From QQUD01 sp039029915 (GTDB taxonomy: Bacteria; Chloroflexota; Anaerolineae; Promineifilales; Promineifilaceae), in contig JBCCFD010000246.1 in assembly GCA_039029915.1 (NCBI GenBank), positions 1-11,314 on the forward strand: a stretch of DNA of 11,314 nt, read 5' to 3'. The stretch's first letter is position 1. The number at the start of each line of letters is the position of its first letter. The notes beneath the pieces were generated by a model that was not told the origin of the DNA, made no database searches, and worked only from the letters and a program-made list of their open reading frames with translations. The position numbers were made by a program, and so were the translations under genes. Positions 1-6,549 of the stretch are shown here, piece after piece.

Positions 1-264
1 AGGCTAGGCTGGTTTGGCACGGCCGATCCAGCCTACTATGGCGTACCGAATCAACCTCTGCCTGGCTTCCCACGGGCCGAATATCTATCCCAGTGGACCG
101 TACCCCCTTTTAATGTAGTGGCACCCGAGCCGGGCATTTACGCTATTAGCGCCAGCAGTTTGCATGAGCTACCTTTACCGGAGTCTGGTGTGTATACGTG
201 GTTTCGTAACCAACAGCCCACCGAGCGGATTGGGTATTCAATTTTGATTTATGATGTCCGTTGA
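1..264 (+). CDS. C-terminal end of a GT-C type membrane glycosyltransferase (partial)
   Basis: The first base begins a codon in an open frame that runs without interruption to TGA at 262-264, giving 87 residues; the start lies outside the window. The peptide begins R-L-G-W-F-G-T-A-D-P-A-Y-Y-G and ends S-I-L-I-Y-D-V-R. It aligns by eye with residues about 495-580 of the gene at 3898-6549 (S-Y-F-G-E-A-R-P-D-Y-Y-G, then G-I-Y-A-I-S-A, then L-G-H-S-I-F-L-Y-L), so it is a paralogue of that protein. In that family this segment follows a D-S-N-I-D-W-G-Q-D motif and lies outside the last membrane helix. This copy stops where the paralogue continues into a further C-terminal domain. The next gene starts 14 nt before this stop, which suggests translational coupling. 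The frame and the homology are secure; the sugar and acceptor are unknown. Confidence 0.85.
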   Translation, partial: RLGWFGTADPAYYGVPNQPLPGFPRAEYLSQWTVPPFNVVAPEPGIYAISASSLHELPLPESGVYTWFRNQQPTERIGYSILIYDVR

Positions 265-2374
265 GAAGAGAGAAGAGAGAGGAGAGAAGAGAGAAGGGAG
301 CGCGGGGCCTGACACCCGGATGATCTCGACCCATCGTGCCTGGGTGTTTTGGGGAACGGCCGTTCTCCTTCTAGCCGCCTTTCTTAGGACAGTGTGGTTG
401 GCAGATATCCCGCCAGGGCTAGCTCAGGATGAAGTGCTTAATGCGGATATTGTGACCTTTATTCGGGGAGGAGAACACGCCCTCTTTTTTCGACACGGGT
501 TTGGGCATGAGCCACTTTACCATTATTACGCGGTCCCGTTCCAAATCTTGTTGGGGGATAATCTACTCTCGATTCGTCTGCCGGCCGTCTATTTAGGCTT
601 GCTGCTGATTGCGGCAACCATTCGCTGGGTAAAGCGGGATTTTGGGGCAATGCCAGCCATCATCACTGGGTTTAGTTTAGCGATTAGCTGGTGGCCCATC
701 ATCTTTAGCCGTATTGGCCTTAGACCCATTATGGAGCCACTTTTGCTCGTAGGCATGGCTTGGTTTTGGAAACGGCCGTTGCTAGCCGGACTCTTCCTCG
801 GGCTATCATTTTACACTTACACTGGTGCGCGGGTAGTTTTGCTAATTCCATTGATTGTGTGGGGATGGCAGGTGGCGCGGGGCAGGTGGCGCGGCAACAG
901 ACACCAGGCAACAGTTAACAATCAATCATCAACGAAAAACGAGCCATCTCCCAATCCTTCTGCAAAGCTCAAGACTCATCTCCCAATTACCCAATCTCCC
1001 AATCACCTAATCACCCCATTCTTCGACCAATCTCAGGACCAGCCTCCCAGTAGCCATTCCCTGATCACCTTCCTCACCGCCCTTCTCATCGCCCTACCCA
1101 TGCAAATCACCCTGTGGCGTGACCCATCCCTGCAGCAGCGAGTGGATCAGCTCTCAGGGCCAATCGATGCCCTCCTGCAGGGCAATGTCCAGCCGATCTG
1201 GCAGACAACCGTAGCCACGCTGGGCGTTTTTTCATTCACGGGTGATCCAAGGTGGACTTACACCTTACCAGAACGGCCGTTGTTCGACCCCATCACCTCA
1301 ATCTTCTTTTATATTGGCTTGATCTGGCTCATTTATCAAGTCAGAAAACCTCAGAATCTGCTTGTGCTAGTTTGGTTTATAATCACGCTTGTGCCCAGCG
1401 CCATAACTCCTCAAGCACCGAGCATCATTCGGATCATTGGGGCGCTGCCGCTAGTTTATCTTATGGTTGGCTTGGGCATTGAGCAGGTAGGACATTGGCT
1501 TAGATACAGTATCAAGAACCAATGGGTGAAAACGGCCGTTTTTGCCCCAATGCTGCTTTTCCTGCTGTTATTTAATCTAAACCGTACCGTACAGAATGGG
1601 TTTATCGCGTGGCCAAACGCCCAAGAGACACAGGCTAAATACCAAACAACTTTACTGCACATGAGCCGCTATTTGAAACAGGTTCCTTCAGACCGACCGC
1701 CTCTTTTAGCGGATAGCTTTTTTGAGCCGATTGATGCCGATAGTTTTCAGCGCAATTTAGGCTATGACCCCAACGCCAGATGGGTACAGTTGGCGCCAAA
1801 TGCGGGCGCACTCGTTTGGCCAAATGGTCAACCAACCCGCTTGTTCACCCCTGAATTTGCAGCGATTCCGGTTGAGTTATTCCATCACGCCGGTTTTGCA
1901 GAACAGCCTATTTATCGCTCCGAAAGCGCCCCCTCTTTTGCAGTTTATCAGCTGCCAAGCTTGGATTACACGGCCGTTGACGACACGCTCCTTTTCAACA
2001 ATGTCATTCAGCTAGTGGGGGTTGAAATGCCACTTTATGTCAATCAAGAAACGGTTGAAATTTATACCTATTGGAAAGTATATGATCCGCTACCGTGGGA
2101 TCTAACTGCTTTTGTACACGTCTTAGGCGATACACCACAGCCGGTCACCCAACATGATGGGTTCGATGTGGCAACCGAGAACCTCCAGCCAAATGACATC
2201 ATTTTGCAACGCCATAGCTTAGTGTTACCTGAGAATTTGGAACGGCCGTATGATATCCATATTGGGCTTTATCTCAGTCAAACCGGAGAAAGATGGCAAA
2301 TTTTAGCCAATTCAGAGGAGACATACTTATTTAAAGATGAGTTTCTTTTTGACGGAAATGGCGGAGATGAGTAA
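251..2374 (+). CDS. GT-C superfamily membrane glycosyltransferase (PMT/ArnT-like) with C-terminal beta domain
   Basis: This is a 707-residue polytopic membrane protein. After a first helix (about 32-50) comes I-P-P-G-L-A-Q-D-E (D60, E61), the acidic pair expected in the first external loop of GT-C enzymes, then G-H-E-P-L-Y-H-Y (86-93), the second conserved acidic loop motif, and F-S-R-I-G-L-R-P (152-159). Enzymes of this type use a polyprenyl-phosphate sugar as donor and act on the outer face of the membrane. Several further helices follow to about residue 460. Residues about 582-695 form a soluble beta-rich domain (T-Y-W-K-V, T-A-F-V-H-V-L-G-D) shared with the gene at 6546. Residues about 206-260 are a repeat-derived insert between two helices. 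The start is uncertain: ATG at 251 has no Shine-Dalgarno sequence but overlaps the upstream gene, while ATG at 320 (residue 24) would omit the purine-rich N-terminus. The substrate is not known. Confidence 0.85.
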   Translation: MMSVEKREERGEKREGSAGPDTRMISTHRAWVFWGTAVLLLAAFLRTVWLADIPPGLAQDEVLNADIVTFIRGGEHALFFRHGFGHEPLYHYYAVPFQILLGDNLLSIRLPAVYLGLLLIAATIRWVKRDFGAMPAIITGFSLAISWWPIIFSRIGLRPIMEPLLLVGMAWFWKRPLLAGLFLGLSFYTYTGARVVLLIPLIVWGWQVARGRWRGNRHQATVNNQSSTKNEPSPNPSAKLKTHLPITQSPNHLITPFFDQSQDQPPSSHSLITFLTALLIALPMQITLWRDPSLQQRVDQLSGPIDALLQGNVQPIWQTTVATLGVFSFTGDPRWTYTLPERPLFDPITSIFFYIGLIWLIYQVRKPQNLLVLVWFIITLVPSAITPQAPSIIRIIGALPLVYLMVGLGIEQVGHWLRYSIKNQWVKTAVFAPMLLFLLLFNLNRTVQNGFIAWPNAQETQAKYQTTLLHMSRYLKQVPSDRPPLLADSFFEPIDADSFQRNLGYDPNARWVQLAPNAGALVWPNGQPTRLFTPEFAAIPVELFHHAGFAEQPIYRSESAPSFAVYQLPSLDYTAVDDTLLFNNVIQLVGVEMPLYVNQETVEIYTYWKVYDPLPWDLTAFVHVLGDTPQPVTQHDGFDVATENLQPNDIILQRHSLVLPENLERPYDIHIGLYLSQTGERWQILANSEETYLFKDEFLFDGNGGDE
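263..300 (+). repeat. 38-nt homopurine GA tract at a gene junction
   Basis: All 38 bases are A or G, built from GAGAAGA-like units with no strict period. The tract begins on the stop codon of the upstream partial gene and, if the start at 251 is used, encodes a charged run E-K-R-E-E-R-G-E-K-R-E-G. A longer version of the same tract lies inside the gene at 3898. If translation instead begins at 320, the tract is intergenic spacer and contains several AGGAG-like stretches, although these are too far upstream for normal spacing. Confidence 0.9.
867..1017 (+). repeat. Composite low-complexity insert: G-rich 14-mer pair plus CCAATC-type arm
   Basis: The left arm is a perfect tandem pair of GGCAGGTGGCGCGG (867-880 and 881-894). 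After a short spacer, 919-1017 is C/A-rich with repeated CAATCA, CCCAATC and CCCAATTAC elements. It stays in frame in the gene at 251-2374, encoding about residues 206-256 (V-A-R-G-R-W-R-G-N-R, later P-I-T-Q-S-P-N-H-L-I-T-P). It lies between the helix ending I-P-L-I-V-W-G-W and the helix starting L-I-T-F-L-T-A-L-L. The same left/right arm order is seen at 4585, 6329 and 7848. Confidence 0.85.
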
Positions 2375-2424
2375 TATTCCTCCGTTTTCTTTAGGAGAAA
2401 AATGTTTGGGAGCCAAAAGATACG

Positions 2425-2460
2425 TTTTACATTTTAATTGTTTTTTACATCTTAATTGTT
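2425..2460. repeat. Tandem 18-bp direct repeat upstream of the secreted-protein gene
   Basis: Two directly adjoining copies of TTTTACATYTTAATTGTT lie at 2425-2442 and 2443-2460 and differ only at the Y position. An 18-bp unit is close to two turns of the helix, so both copies would present the same DNA face, as is common for paired binding sites of a regulator. They lie about 125 nt before the start codon at 2586. No regulator is identified; a chance duplication is also possible. Confidence 0.75.
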
Positions 2461-2487
2461 GAAGTAAAAAAAGCCCTAATCAATTAT
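2459..2487 (+). promoter_or_regulatory. Candidate sigma70-like promoter for the secreted-protein gene
   Basis: TTGAAG at 2459-2464 resembles a -35 box, and AATTAT at 2482-2487 (4 of 6 matches to TATAAT) follows after a 17-nt spacer. The -35 box overlaps the end of the second 18-bp repeat, which would suit a regulated promoter. In an AT-rich region such matches arise easily, so this is a weak call. Confidence 0.3.
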
Positions 2488-2572
2488 TTGTAAGGCATCT
2501 TTCAAATTAAAGTTAGCTTTCGTCGTAAGATTCATGGGAACTAGATAGCAATTGTCTATTTAGAGGAAAATC

Positions 2573-2577
2573 GGAGG
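2573..2577 (+). promoter_or_regulatory. Strong Shine-Dalgarno site for the gene at 2586
   Basis: GGAGG is followed by an 8-nt spacer to ATG at 2586. It is the best ribosome binding site in the window and fixes the start of the secreted protein. Confidence 0.85.
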
Positions 2578-2585
2578 ATTAATAA

Positions 2586-3719
2586 ATGAGATTACAGCCA
2601 AATCGAGTTAGCCCAGTTAACCATTTCTCTTTCACCTTCATCATCATGGTGTGTTTCACCGTTTTTGTTGGCACCTTGGGCTTTGTTTCAGCCCAAGAGG
2701 ATGCACCAGCAGATGCAGATGCTGAGGCAGGCACAAGCGTTGACGTTTTTATGCCAGCCATATTCCAAGAATTGGAAGCGCCAGTTATCTCAACCACGCT
2801 TCCATCTAGCAGTAACACGTGGACCGTGTCAGCAACAGCTTCTGATGAAACGCTTGTGACATCGTACATCATTGAGGAGTCTAAAGACCCTAATTTTGGA
2901 ACGATTTTGAACAGTTACACGGTCGATGTAGGTTCTGCGTCTCAGGCCATTTCACATTCAGCCTCACCGGATAACTCATTCTACTATCGCGCCAAAGCTG
3001 TCGGCGACTTGGTAGGCTCTGGGTATTCAAACGTCGTCGCGGCACATGGTGCTTATCACGATACGTTCAACGATGACACAACCGGTTGGGAAAAACGTCG
3101 TTTTACCTTCCTAGAAGAAACCAATGTTTACTATGGTTCTGGCAATGAAGAAGGCAATTTGGTCGTTATTACAGCTGATCGTTGGGATTGGGTACTTGGT
3201 AGCCCATTCCGCATTGCCCCAGCAGTTCCATACGAAGTTGAATACCGTATGCGCGTCCATGATGCATCAAATCTTGTATCAGGTGGTGCTGTTATTGGTG
3301 GTGACTGGAACGGTGATGCCTGCCCAGAATTTGGTAACGTATATGCAACCAATAACTGCTTCAACAGTTTTTATAATTTCAACATGATCTTCTTTGGTCC
3401 AATGAAATTGCTCTATGAACAAGTTGATCGATTGGATTACTGTCCAAATTGTGGTGGTAGCCAGATCAAACGTCTTGGTTCAACAACCACTGTTGAAAAC
3501 ATCTCTGGCCTAGGTAACCCAGCTACCGATTGGCACAATTTCCGCGTTACGGTTCAAGATGATGGTCTTCGATTCTATGTAGATGATAAGTTTGTACGCC
3601 ACTTCCCAGACACCACACATATTCACCAACCATACTTTGGTGTCTTCTCATCAACGGATGAATACAAACCATCTATCTATTTGTTCGAATATTATTCAGT
3701 AACCCCAATGGATAATTAA
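2586..3719 (+). CDS. Secreted protein with fibronectin III-like and concanavalin A-like (LamG/DUF1080-type) domains
   Basis: This is a 377-residue protein. Residues about 14-36 form a hydrophobic signal peptide ending V-S-A before Q37-E-D, so it should be exported. A D/A-rich linker and a V-F-M-P-A-I-F segment (54-60) follow; similar short F/L-P segments are common in secreted Chloroflexota proteins. Residues about 64-153 look like an FN3-type beta sandwich (I-I-E-E-S-K-D-P-N-F, Y-Y-R-A-K-A-V). Residues about 159-377 look like a concanavalin A-like domain (F-N-D-D-T-T-G-W near the start, then D-W-H-N-F-R-V-T-V-Q and V-D-D-K-F-V at the end), a fold that often binds or cleaves polysaccharide. 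Four cysteines lie in the mature part (C246, C258, C286, C289), the last two as C-P-N-C-G-G. The gene stands alone between regulatory gaps, has a strong ribosome binding site, lacks ACGGCCGT, and uses more GGT/GTT/CGT codons than its neighbours, consistent with high expression or separate origin. No catalytic activity is claimed. Confidence 0.8.
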   Translation: MRLQPNRVSPVNHFSFTFIIMVCFTVFVGTLGFVSAQEDAPADADAEAGTSVDVFMPAIFQELEAPVISTTLPSSSNTWTVSATASDETLVTSYIIEESKDPNFGTILNSYTVDVGSASQAISHSASPDNSFYYRAKAVGDLVGSGYSNVVAAHGAYHDTFNDDTTGWEKRRFTFLEETNVYYGSGNEEGNLVVITADRWDWVLGSPFRIAPAVPYEVEYRMRVHDASNLVSGGAVIGGDWNGDACPEFGNVYATNNCFNSFYNFNMIFFGPMKLLYEQVDRLDYCPNCGGSQIKRLGSTTTVENISGLGNPATDWHNFRVTVQDDGLRFYVDDKFVRHFPDTTHIHQPYFGVFSSTDEYKPSIYLFEYYSVTPMDN

Positions 3720-3738
3720 TTTCTGAACTTAAGTTAAT

Positions 3739-3767
3739 CCGTGCACTTTGACAGACTCAGTGTACGG
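3739..3767. promoter_or_regulatory. Inverted repeat enclosing a TTGACA box, possible operator/promoter
   Basis: CCGTGCACT (3739-3747) and AGTGTACGG (3759-3767) form a 9-bp stem with one G-U pair and an 11-nt loop. The loop begins with TTGACA (3748-3753), a perfect -35 consensus. The best -10 at usual spacing (around 3769-3776) matches only half of TATAAT, so promoter activity is doubtful. There is no T-run after the stem, so it is not a typical terminator. It could be an operator for the operon starting at 3898. Confidence 0.35.
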
Positions 3768-3796
3768 GTAAACATTCAAGGTTAGACATCACGGGT

Positions 3797-3856
3797 CAGC
3801 ATTTTGGCAAGTTAGCCGAGTTTTAGGCTAACAGCTAAAATGTTGGCTCGTTTTTT
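3797..3856 (+). terminator. Intrinsic terminator between the secreted-protein gene and the glycosyltransferase operon
   Basis: An outer stem pairs 3797-3808 with 3834-3845 (including CATTTT with AAAATG and wobble pairs). An inner perfect stem pairs GTTAGCC (3811-3817) with GGCTAAC (3826-3832). Six T residues follow at 3851-3856. It lies about 80 nt downstream of the stop at 3719 and 41 nt upstream of the start at 3898. Because it also lies downstream of the possible promoter at 3748, it could act as a leader attenuator for the operon. Confidence 0.6.
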
Positions 3857-3885
3857 GTAAGCAGCAAACGAGAGATCTTGTAGAA

Positions 3886-3889
3886 GAGG
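3886..3889 (+). promoter_or_regulatory. Shine-Dalgarno site supporting the GTG start at 3898
   Basis: GAGG lies 8 nt before GTG at 3898-3900. The GTG start is the first in-frame start near a well spaced purine motif and places a membrane helix at residues about 12-30, as expected for the family. Confidence 0.65.
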
Positions 3890-3897
3890 TAGAAACT

Positions 3898-6549
3898 GTG
3901 GCTATCGATTGGCAAAAAGGAGAGGGCTGGATTTGGGCCAAAACGGCCGTTTTGCTGATCATGTTCACGCTTGCCACTCTCAGTCTCCAAAACAAAGCCC
4001 CTACTTTTGACGAACAGAGCTATATCACTCGCGGCTTAGGGTATTTACGCGGCGAAAATCGGCATATGCGGGTGGGGCACCCCCTCGGCATGAACGCCCT
4101 TTCTGCCTCGCTTCTCGTTACCGATGACTCAACCGCTTTGCCAACTGATGATCTATCTTGGCCATTAACCAGCTTTCATCGCCCGTCTGAGCTGTTTATG
4201 TGGGAAATCGGGAATGATGTTGAAAAGGTCATCTTTTTGGGGCGTCTGCCTACGATTTGGCTAACCATGCTTTTGGTTTCACTGGTTGGACGATGGTGCT
4301 GGGAGCTAACGCGTCAGAAGTGGGCCAGCGTTGTTGCCATGAGCTTTATTGCGTTTGACCCGAACATTTTGGCACACGGCCGTTTAGCGACCACCGATTT
4401 AGCCCTCACCTTCGGGGCCACTTTAGCAGGCTGGTTGCTCTGGCGATTTTTTAAACGGCCGTCTTGGCAAGCAATCGCTTTCGCCGCCGTCGGATTTGCC
4501 ATTCTGCAAAACACAAAGTTTACGGCCGGACTGTATGTGCCGCTCTTTGCCATCGTGATCGTTTTTGGTCTTATTTGCATTTTTAAAGAAGAAAGAAGAG
4601 AGAAGAGAGAAGAGAGAGAAGAGAAGAGAAAAGAGAGAAAGGAATCTAATCTACAATCTCCAATCCCCAAAAATGTGCTGCTGCCCCTCTTAGTCGGTTA
4701 TCCGCTCATTGGCTTTGTGGCCTTGTGGGCCATGTATGGCTTTCAAATTGGCACACTGCCAGACTCATTACCAACCGTGTCTCAACTCAGCGGGATGACA
4801 GTGCCATTGGCGCATCATTTGGAGCAGCTACTTGATATTGGGGGGCGCTTACAAAAATCAACCCCAGCCTTTATGCTCGGCAACTACTCTGATAGCGGCT
4901 GGTGGAGCTACTTCTTGGTCGCTTTTGGGGTAAAGACGCCATTGGCAACCTTGTTGTTGATCGGTATGGGTCTCTTCTTGACAGGTCGACGCTGGATTGG
5001 TGAGAAGAAAACGGCCGTTTCCCTCTTCGACACCGCTGCCCTACTCGTACCCAGCCTTGGCTTTTTCGCCATCGCTCTGACCACCGACATTAACTTAGGC
5101 TACCGACAAATCCTGCCTGTCGTCCCGTTTTTAATTATTTGGGCAGTGCGTGAATTGACAATTTCCAATCGCCCAATCACCCAATCACCCAATCACCCAA
5201 TCATCCTCACCTTGTTCCTCCTTTTTACGGCCGTATTTAACTTCCCGCACTACCTGCCCTTTTTCAACATCTTTGCGGGTGGTCCCAGCAACGGATACCG
5301 TACCTTAGTAGATAGCAATATCGACTGGGGGCAGGATTTACCGTTGCTCAAAGAGTGGATGGATGAAAATGGGGTATCACGCGTTTGGCTCAGCTATTTT
5401 GGCGAAGCCCGCCCTGACTATTATGGCATCAATTACGTTGGCCTCGATAGCTTTCCACCTAGATTGATGCATCCCGATACGCGGCCGTTTTACCCCGAAC
5501 AGCCCGCCGCTGGCATTTATGCCATTAGCGCCACAACCCTACAGGGGGTTCATTTTGCCAATCACGAGCAGTTTGTCTATTTTCAAGCACAAGCGCCAAT
5601 TGCCAAGCTAGGACACTCTATCTTCCTTTATCTTGTTGAAGCCGAAGGGGAGCCAATTGAGCTCATTTTAGATGAAATTCAGCTTGATGCGATAACGGCC
5701 GTTGACATCGAAATGCTCAACAGCAATCAATTCGAGTTGCACTGGCTGTATGGCGGCAACACGCTTTACTTCCCTGCGGATGCAAAAATTGAGCAAAAAG
5801 AAGTGTGGGTCGCCACCCGAAACAGTGAGGATTGGCTTAGTACTGGCGATTGGGCGCTAGAATCACAAAATGACGACTATGATCTATTAAGGCTTGTTAC
5901 ACCACCCAACTTAGAAACGCCGCTCACATTCCAATGGCGCAAAGCTGAAAAGACAATTTTTATGTCAATCGATTGGCGGCTCAATGACAACCTCATCGAA
6001 ATTGATAGTCGCCTATCCCACGATGCTCAGCCTGAAAATGTGCGCCAATTTATCCATTTTGCCAACGACCAAGATGAAATTTTGACCCAGTGGGACGGTC
6101 TCGATACAGCTTGGCAAGGGTGGCAAGCAGGTGATCGCCTACTCCAATCCCCAACATTAATGGTTCCCCCTAACTTACCAGCCGGACTGTACCAAATGTG
6201 GACCGGACTCTACAATCCCGAAACGGGCGAAAGGTACACCATTGGCTTAGGGGATGAACGGCTGCTGCTCGGTGTCTTTGAAGTAGATGAGTCAGGAATA
6301 AAGATTGTGATGAATGGGGCTGGTGTGCAGGTGGCAAGTGGCGAGTGGCAAGTGTCAGGTGGTAGGTATCAGGTATCAGGTGGCAGGTGGCAGGTGGCAG
6401 GTGGTAGGTCGCGAAGAGTAAAGGTGGCGCATGGCAAAGTCACTGAATTAAATCATACCAATCACCCAATCATCCAATCATCCAATCATCCAATCACCCA
6501 ATCAACCAATCCCCTCATCACCCAATCACGATTCGGAGCCAAGCATTGA
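3898..6549 (+). CDS. Large GT-C glycosyltransferase (GT39/PMT-like, DWGQD type) with extra C-terminal beta region and repeat tail
   Basis: The product has 883 residues. Motifs in order: F-D-E (D38, E39) in the first external loop; G-H-P-L-G (60-64), matching the H-P-P-L-G type motif; A-H-G-R-L-A-T-T-D (159-167); N-T-K-F-T-A (205-210); G-V-K-T-P-L (344-349); N-L-G-Y-R-Q-I-L-P (399-407); and D-S-N-I-D-W-G-Q-D (472-480), after which the chain is external. Such proteins transfer sugars from polyprenyl-phosphate carriers outside the membrane. Residues about 495-580 match the partial gene at 1-264, but this copy continues with beta-rich sequence to about 800, including P-P-N-L-P-A-G-L-Y-Q-M-W-T-G-L-Y, similar to the C-terminal domains of the genes at 251 and 6546. 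Three repeat-derived inserts lie at residues about 230-258, 422-437 and 811-878. The last makes the whole C-terminus low complexity. Its stop overlaps the next start by TTGA. Substrate unknown. Confidence 0.87.
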   Translation: MAIDWQKGEGWIWAKTAVLLIMFTLATLSLQNKAPTFDEQSYITRGLGYLRGENRHMRVGHPLGMNALSASLLVTDDSTALPTDDLSWPLTSFHRPSELFMWEIGNDVEKVIFLGRLPTIWLTMLLVSLVGRWCWELTRQKWASVVAMSFIAFDPNILAHGRLATTDLALTFGATLAGWLLWRFFKRPSWQAIAFAAVGFAILQNTKFTAGLYVPLFAIVIVFGLICIFKEERREKREEREEKRKERKESNLQSPIPKNVLLPLLVGYPLIGFVALWAMYGFQIGTLPDSLPTVSQLSGMTVPLAHHLEQLLDIGGRLQKSTPAFMLGNYSDSGWWSYFLVAFGVKTPLATLLLIGMGLFLTGRRWIGEKKTAVSLFDTAALLVPSLGFFAIALTTDINLGYRQILPVVPFLIIWAVRELTISNRPITQSPNHPIILTLFLLFTAVFNFPHYLPFFNIFAGGPSNGYRTLVDSNIDWGQDLPLLKEWMDENGVSRVWLSYFGEARPDYYGINYVGLDSFPPRLMHPDTRPFYPEQPAAGIYAISATTLQGVHFANHEQFVYFQAQAPIAKLGHSIFLYLVEAEGEPIELILDEIQLDAITAVDIEMLNSNQFELHWLYGGNTLYFPADAKIEQKEVWVATRNSEDWLSTGDWALESQNDDYDLLRLVTPPNLETPLTFQWRKAEKTIFMSIDWRLNDNLIEIDSRLSHDAQPENVRQFIHFANDQDEILTQWDGLDTAWQGWQAGDRLLQSPTLMVPPNLPAGLYQMWTGLYNPETGERYTIGLGDERLLLGVFEVDESGIKIVMNGAGVQVASGEWQVSGGRYQVSGGRWQVAGGRSRRVKVAHGKVTELNHTNHPIIQSSNHPITQSTNPLITQSRFGAKH
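4585..4670 (+). repeat. 60-nt homopurine tract plus short CAATC arm inside the glycosyltransferase gene
   Basis: 4585-4644 is an unbroken run of 60 purines made of GAAGAGA-like units, followed by 4645-4670 with AATCTAATCT, CAATCT and CCAATCCCC. It stays in frame and encodes residues about 230-258 (K-E-E-R-R-E-K-R-E-E-R, then N-L-Q-S-P-I-P-K-N), between the helix ending F-G-L-I-C-I-F and the helix starting V-L-L-P-L-L-V-G. It combines the GA arm seen at 263-300 with the CAATC arm seen elsewhere. An uninterrupted purine run of this length could form a triplex under supercoiling. Confidence 0.9.
5172..5203 (+). repeat. Four perfect tandem octamers CCCAATCA
   Basis: Four exact CCCAATCA units adjoin one another, preceded by a degenerate CCAATCG. 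Three octamers equal eight codons, so the repeat reads through P-N-H-P-I-T-Q-S in rotating phase with no stop in any forward frame. It encodes residues about 425-436 of the 3898 gene, between the helix at about 403-418 and the helix starting I-L-T-L-F-L-L-F. A change of one unit would shift the downstream reading frame. No purine-rich left arm accompanies this copy. Confidence 0.92.
6329..6412 (+). repeat. Twelve tandem AGGTGGC-type heptamers
   Basis: Twelve consecutive 7-nt units lie in register, with variants aagtggc, gagtggc, aagtgtc, aggtggt, aggtatc and aggtcgc around the consensus AGGTGGC. Because 21 nt is seven codons, they encode a seven-residue peptide repeat: Q-V-A-S-G-E-W, Q-V-S-G-G-R-Y, Q-V-S-G-G-R-W, Q-V-A-G-G-R-S. 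The array forms residues about 811-838 of the 3898 gene and is the G-rich left arm of a composite insert whose right arm is at 6458-6529. Confidence 0.92.
6458..6529 (+). repeat. Nine tandem CCAATCAN octamers at the gene 3' end
   Basis: Nine 8-nt units stand in register: CCAATCAC, CCAATCAT three times, CCAATCAC, CCAATCAA, CCAATCCC, CTCATCAC, CCAATCAC. They encode the last residues of the 883-aa protein (N-H-P-I-I-Q-S-S-N-H-P-I-T-Q-S) and end only six nt before the ribosome binding site of the next gene. The array is the right arm of the composite insert beginning at 6329. Confidence 0.92.
6535..6538 (+). promoter_or_regulatory. Shine-Dalgarno site deciding the TTG start at 6546
   Basis: GGAG is followed by a 7-nt spacer to TTG at 6546-6548. 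The TTG overlaps the upstream TGA as TTGA, a typical coupled arrangement. The gene at 8782 shows the same GGAG-7 nt-TTG pattern. Confidence 0.7.

Larger units (their letters stand above)
2375..2585. other. AT-rich intergenic region upstream of the secreted-protein gene
   Basis: These 211 bases contain no gene. They are clearly more AT-rich than the flanking genes. They hold the tandem 18-bp repeat at 2425-2460, a weak promoter candidate at 2459-2487, and the ribosome binding site of the next gene. A short imperfect inverted repeat around 2377-2402 (CTCC/GGAG) follows the upstream stop codon but is too weak to call a terminator. Confidence 0.7.

Noticed and set aside
230..300. Coiled-coil or regulatory N-terminus on the protein starting at 251
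   Set aside because: The charged run is the translation of a GA repeat and may not be translated if the start is ATG at 320.
2375..2585. Riboswitch or small RNA in the AT-rich gap
   Set aside because: Only weak short stems are visible and no conserved riboswitch core could be recognised.
3439..3464. Zinc-ribbon function for the C-P-N-C-G-G motif in the secreted protein
   Set aside because: There is one C-x-x-C only, and the protein is exported, where disulfide formation is more likely; the second ligand pair is not evident.
3739..3767. Intrinsic terminator
   Set aside because: The stem is acceptable but no T-run follows on the plus strand; the hairpin at 3797-3856 is the better terminator.
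4314..4670. 118-codon minus-strand open frame opposite the homopurine tract
   Set aside because: The S/L/F-rich start is only the complement of the GA repeat; no motif or ribosome site supports it.
6329..6529. CRISPR-like array
   Set aside because: Units of 7 and 8 nt adjoin without spacers, lie inside a coding frame, and no cas gene is present.
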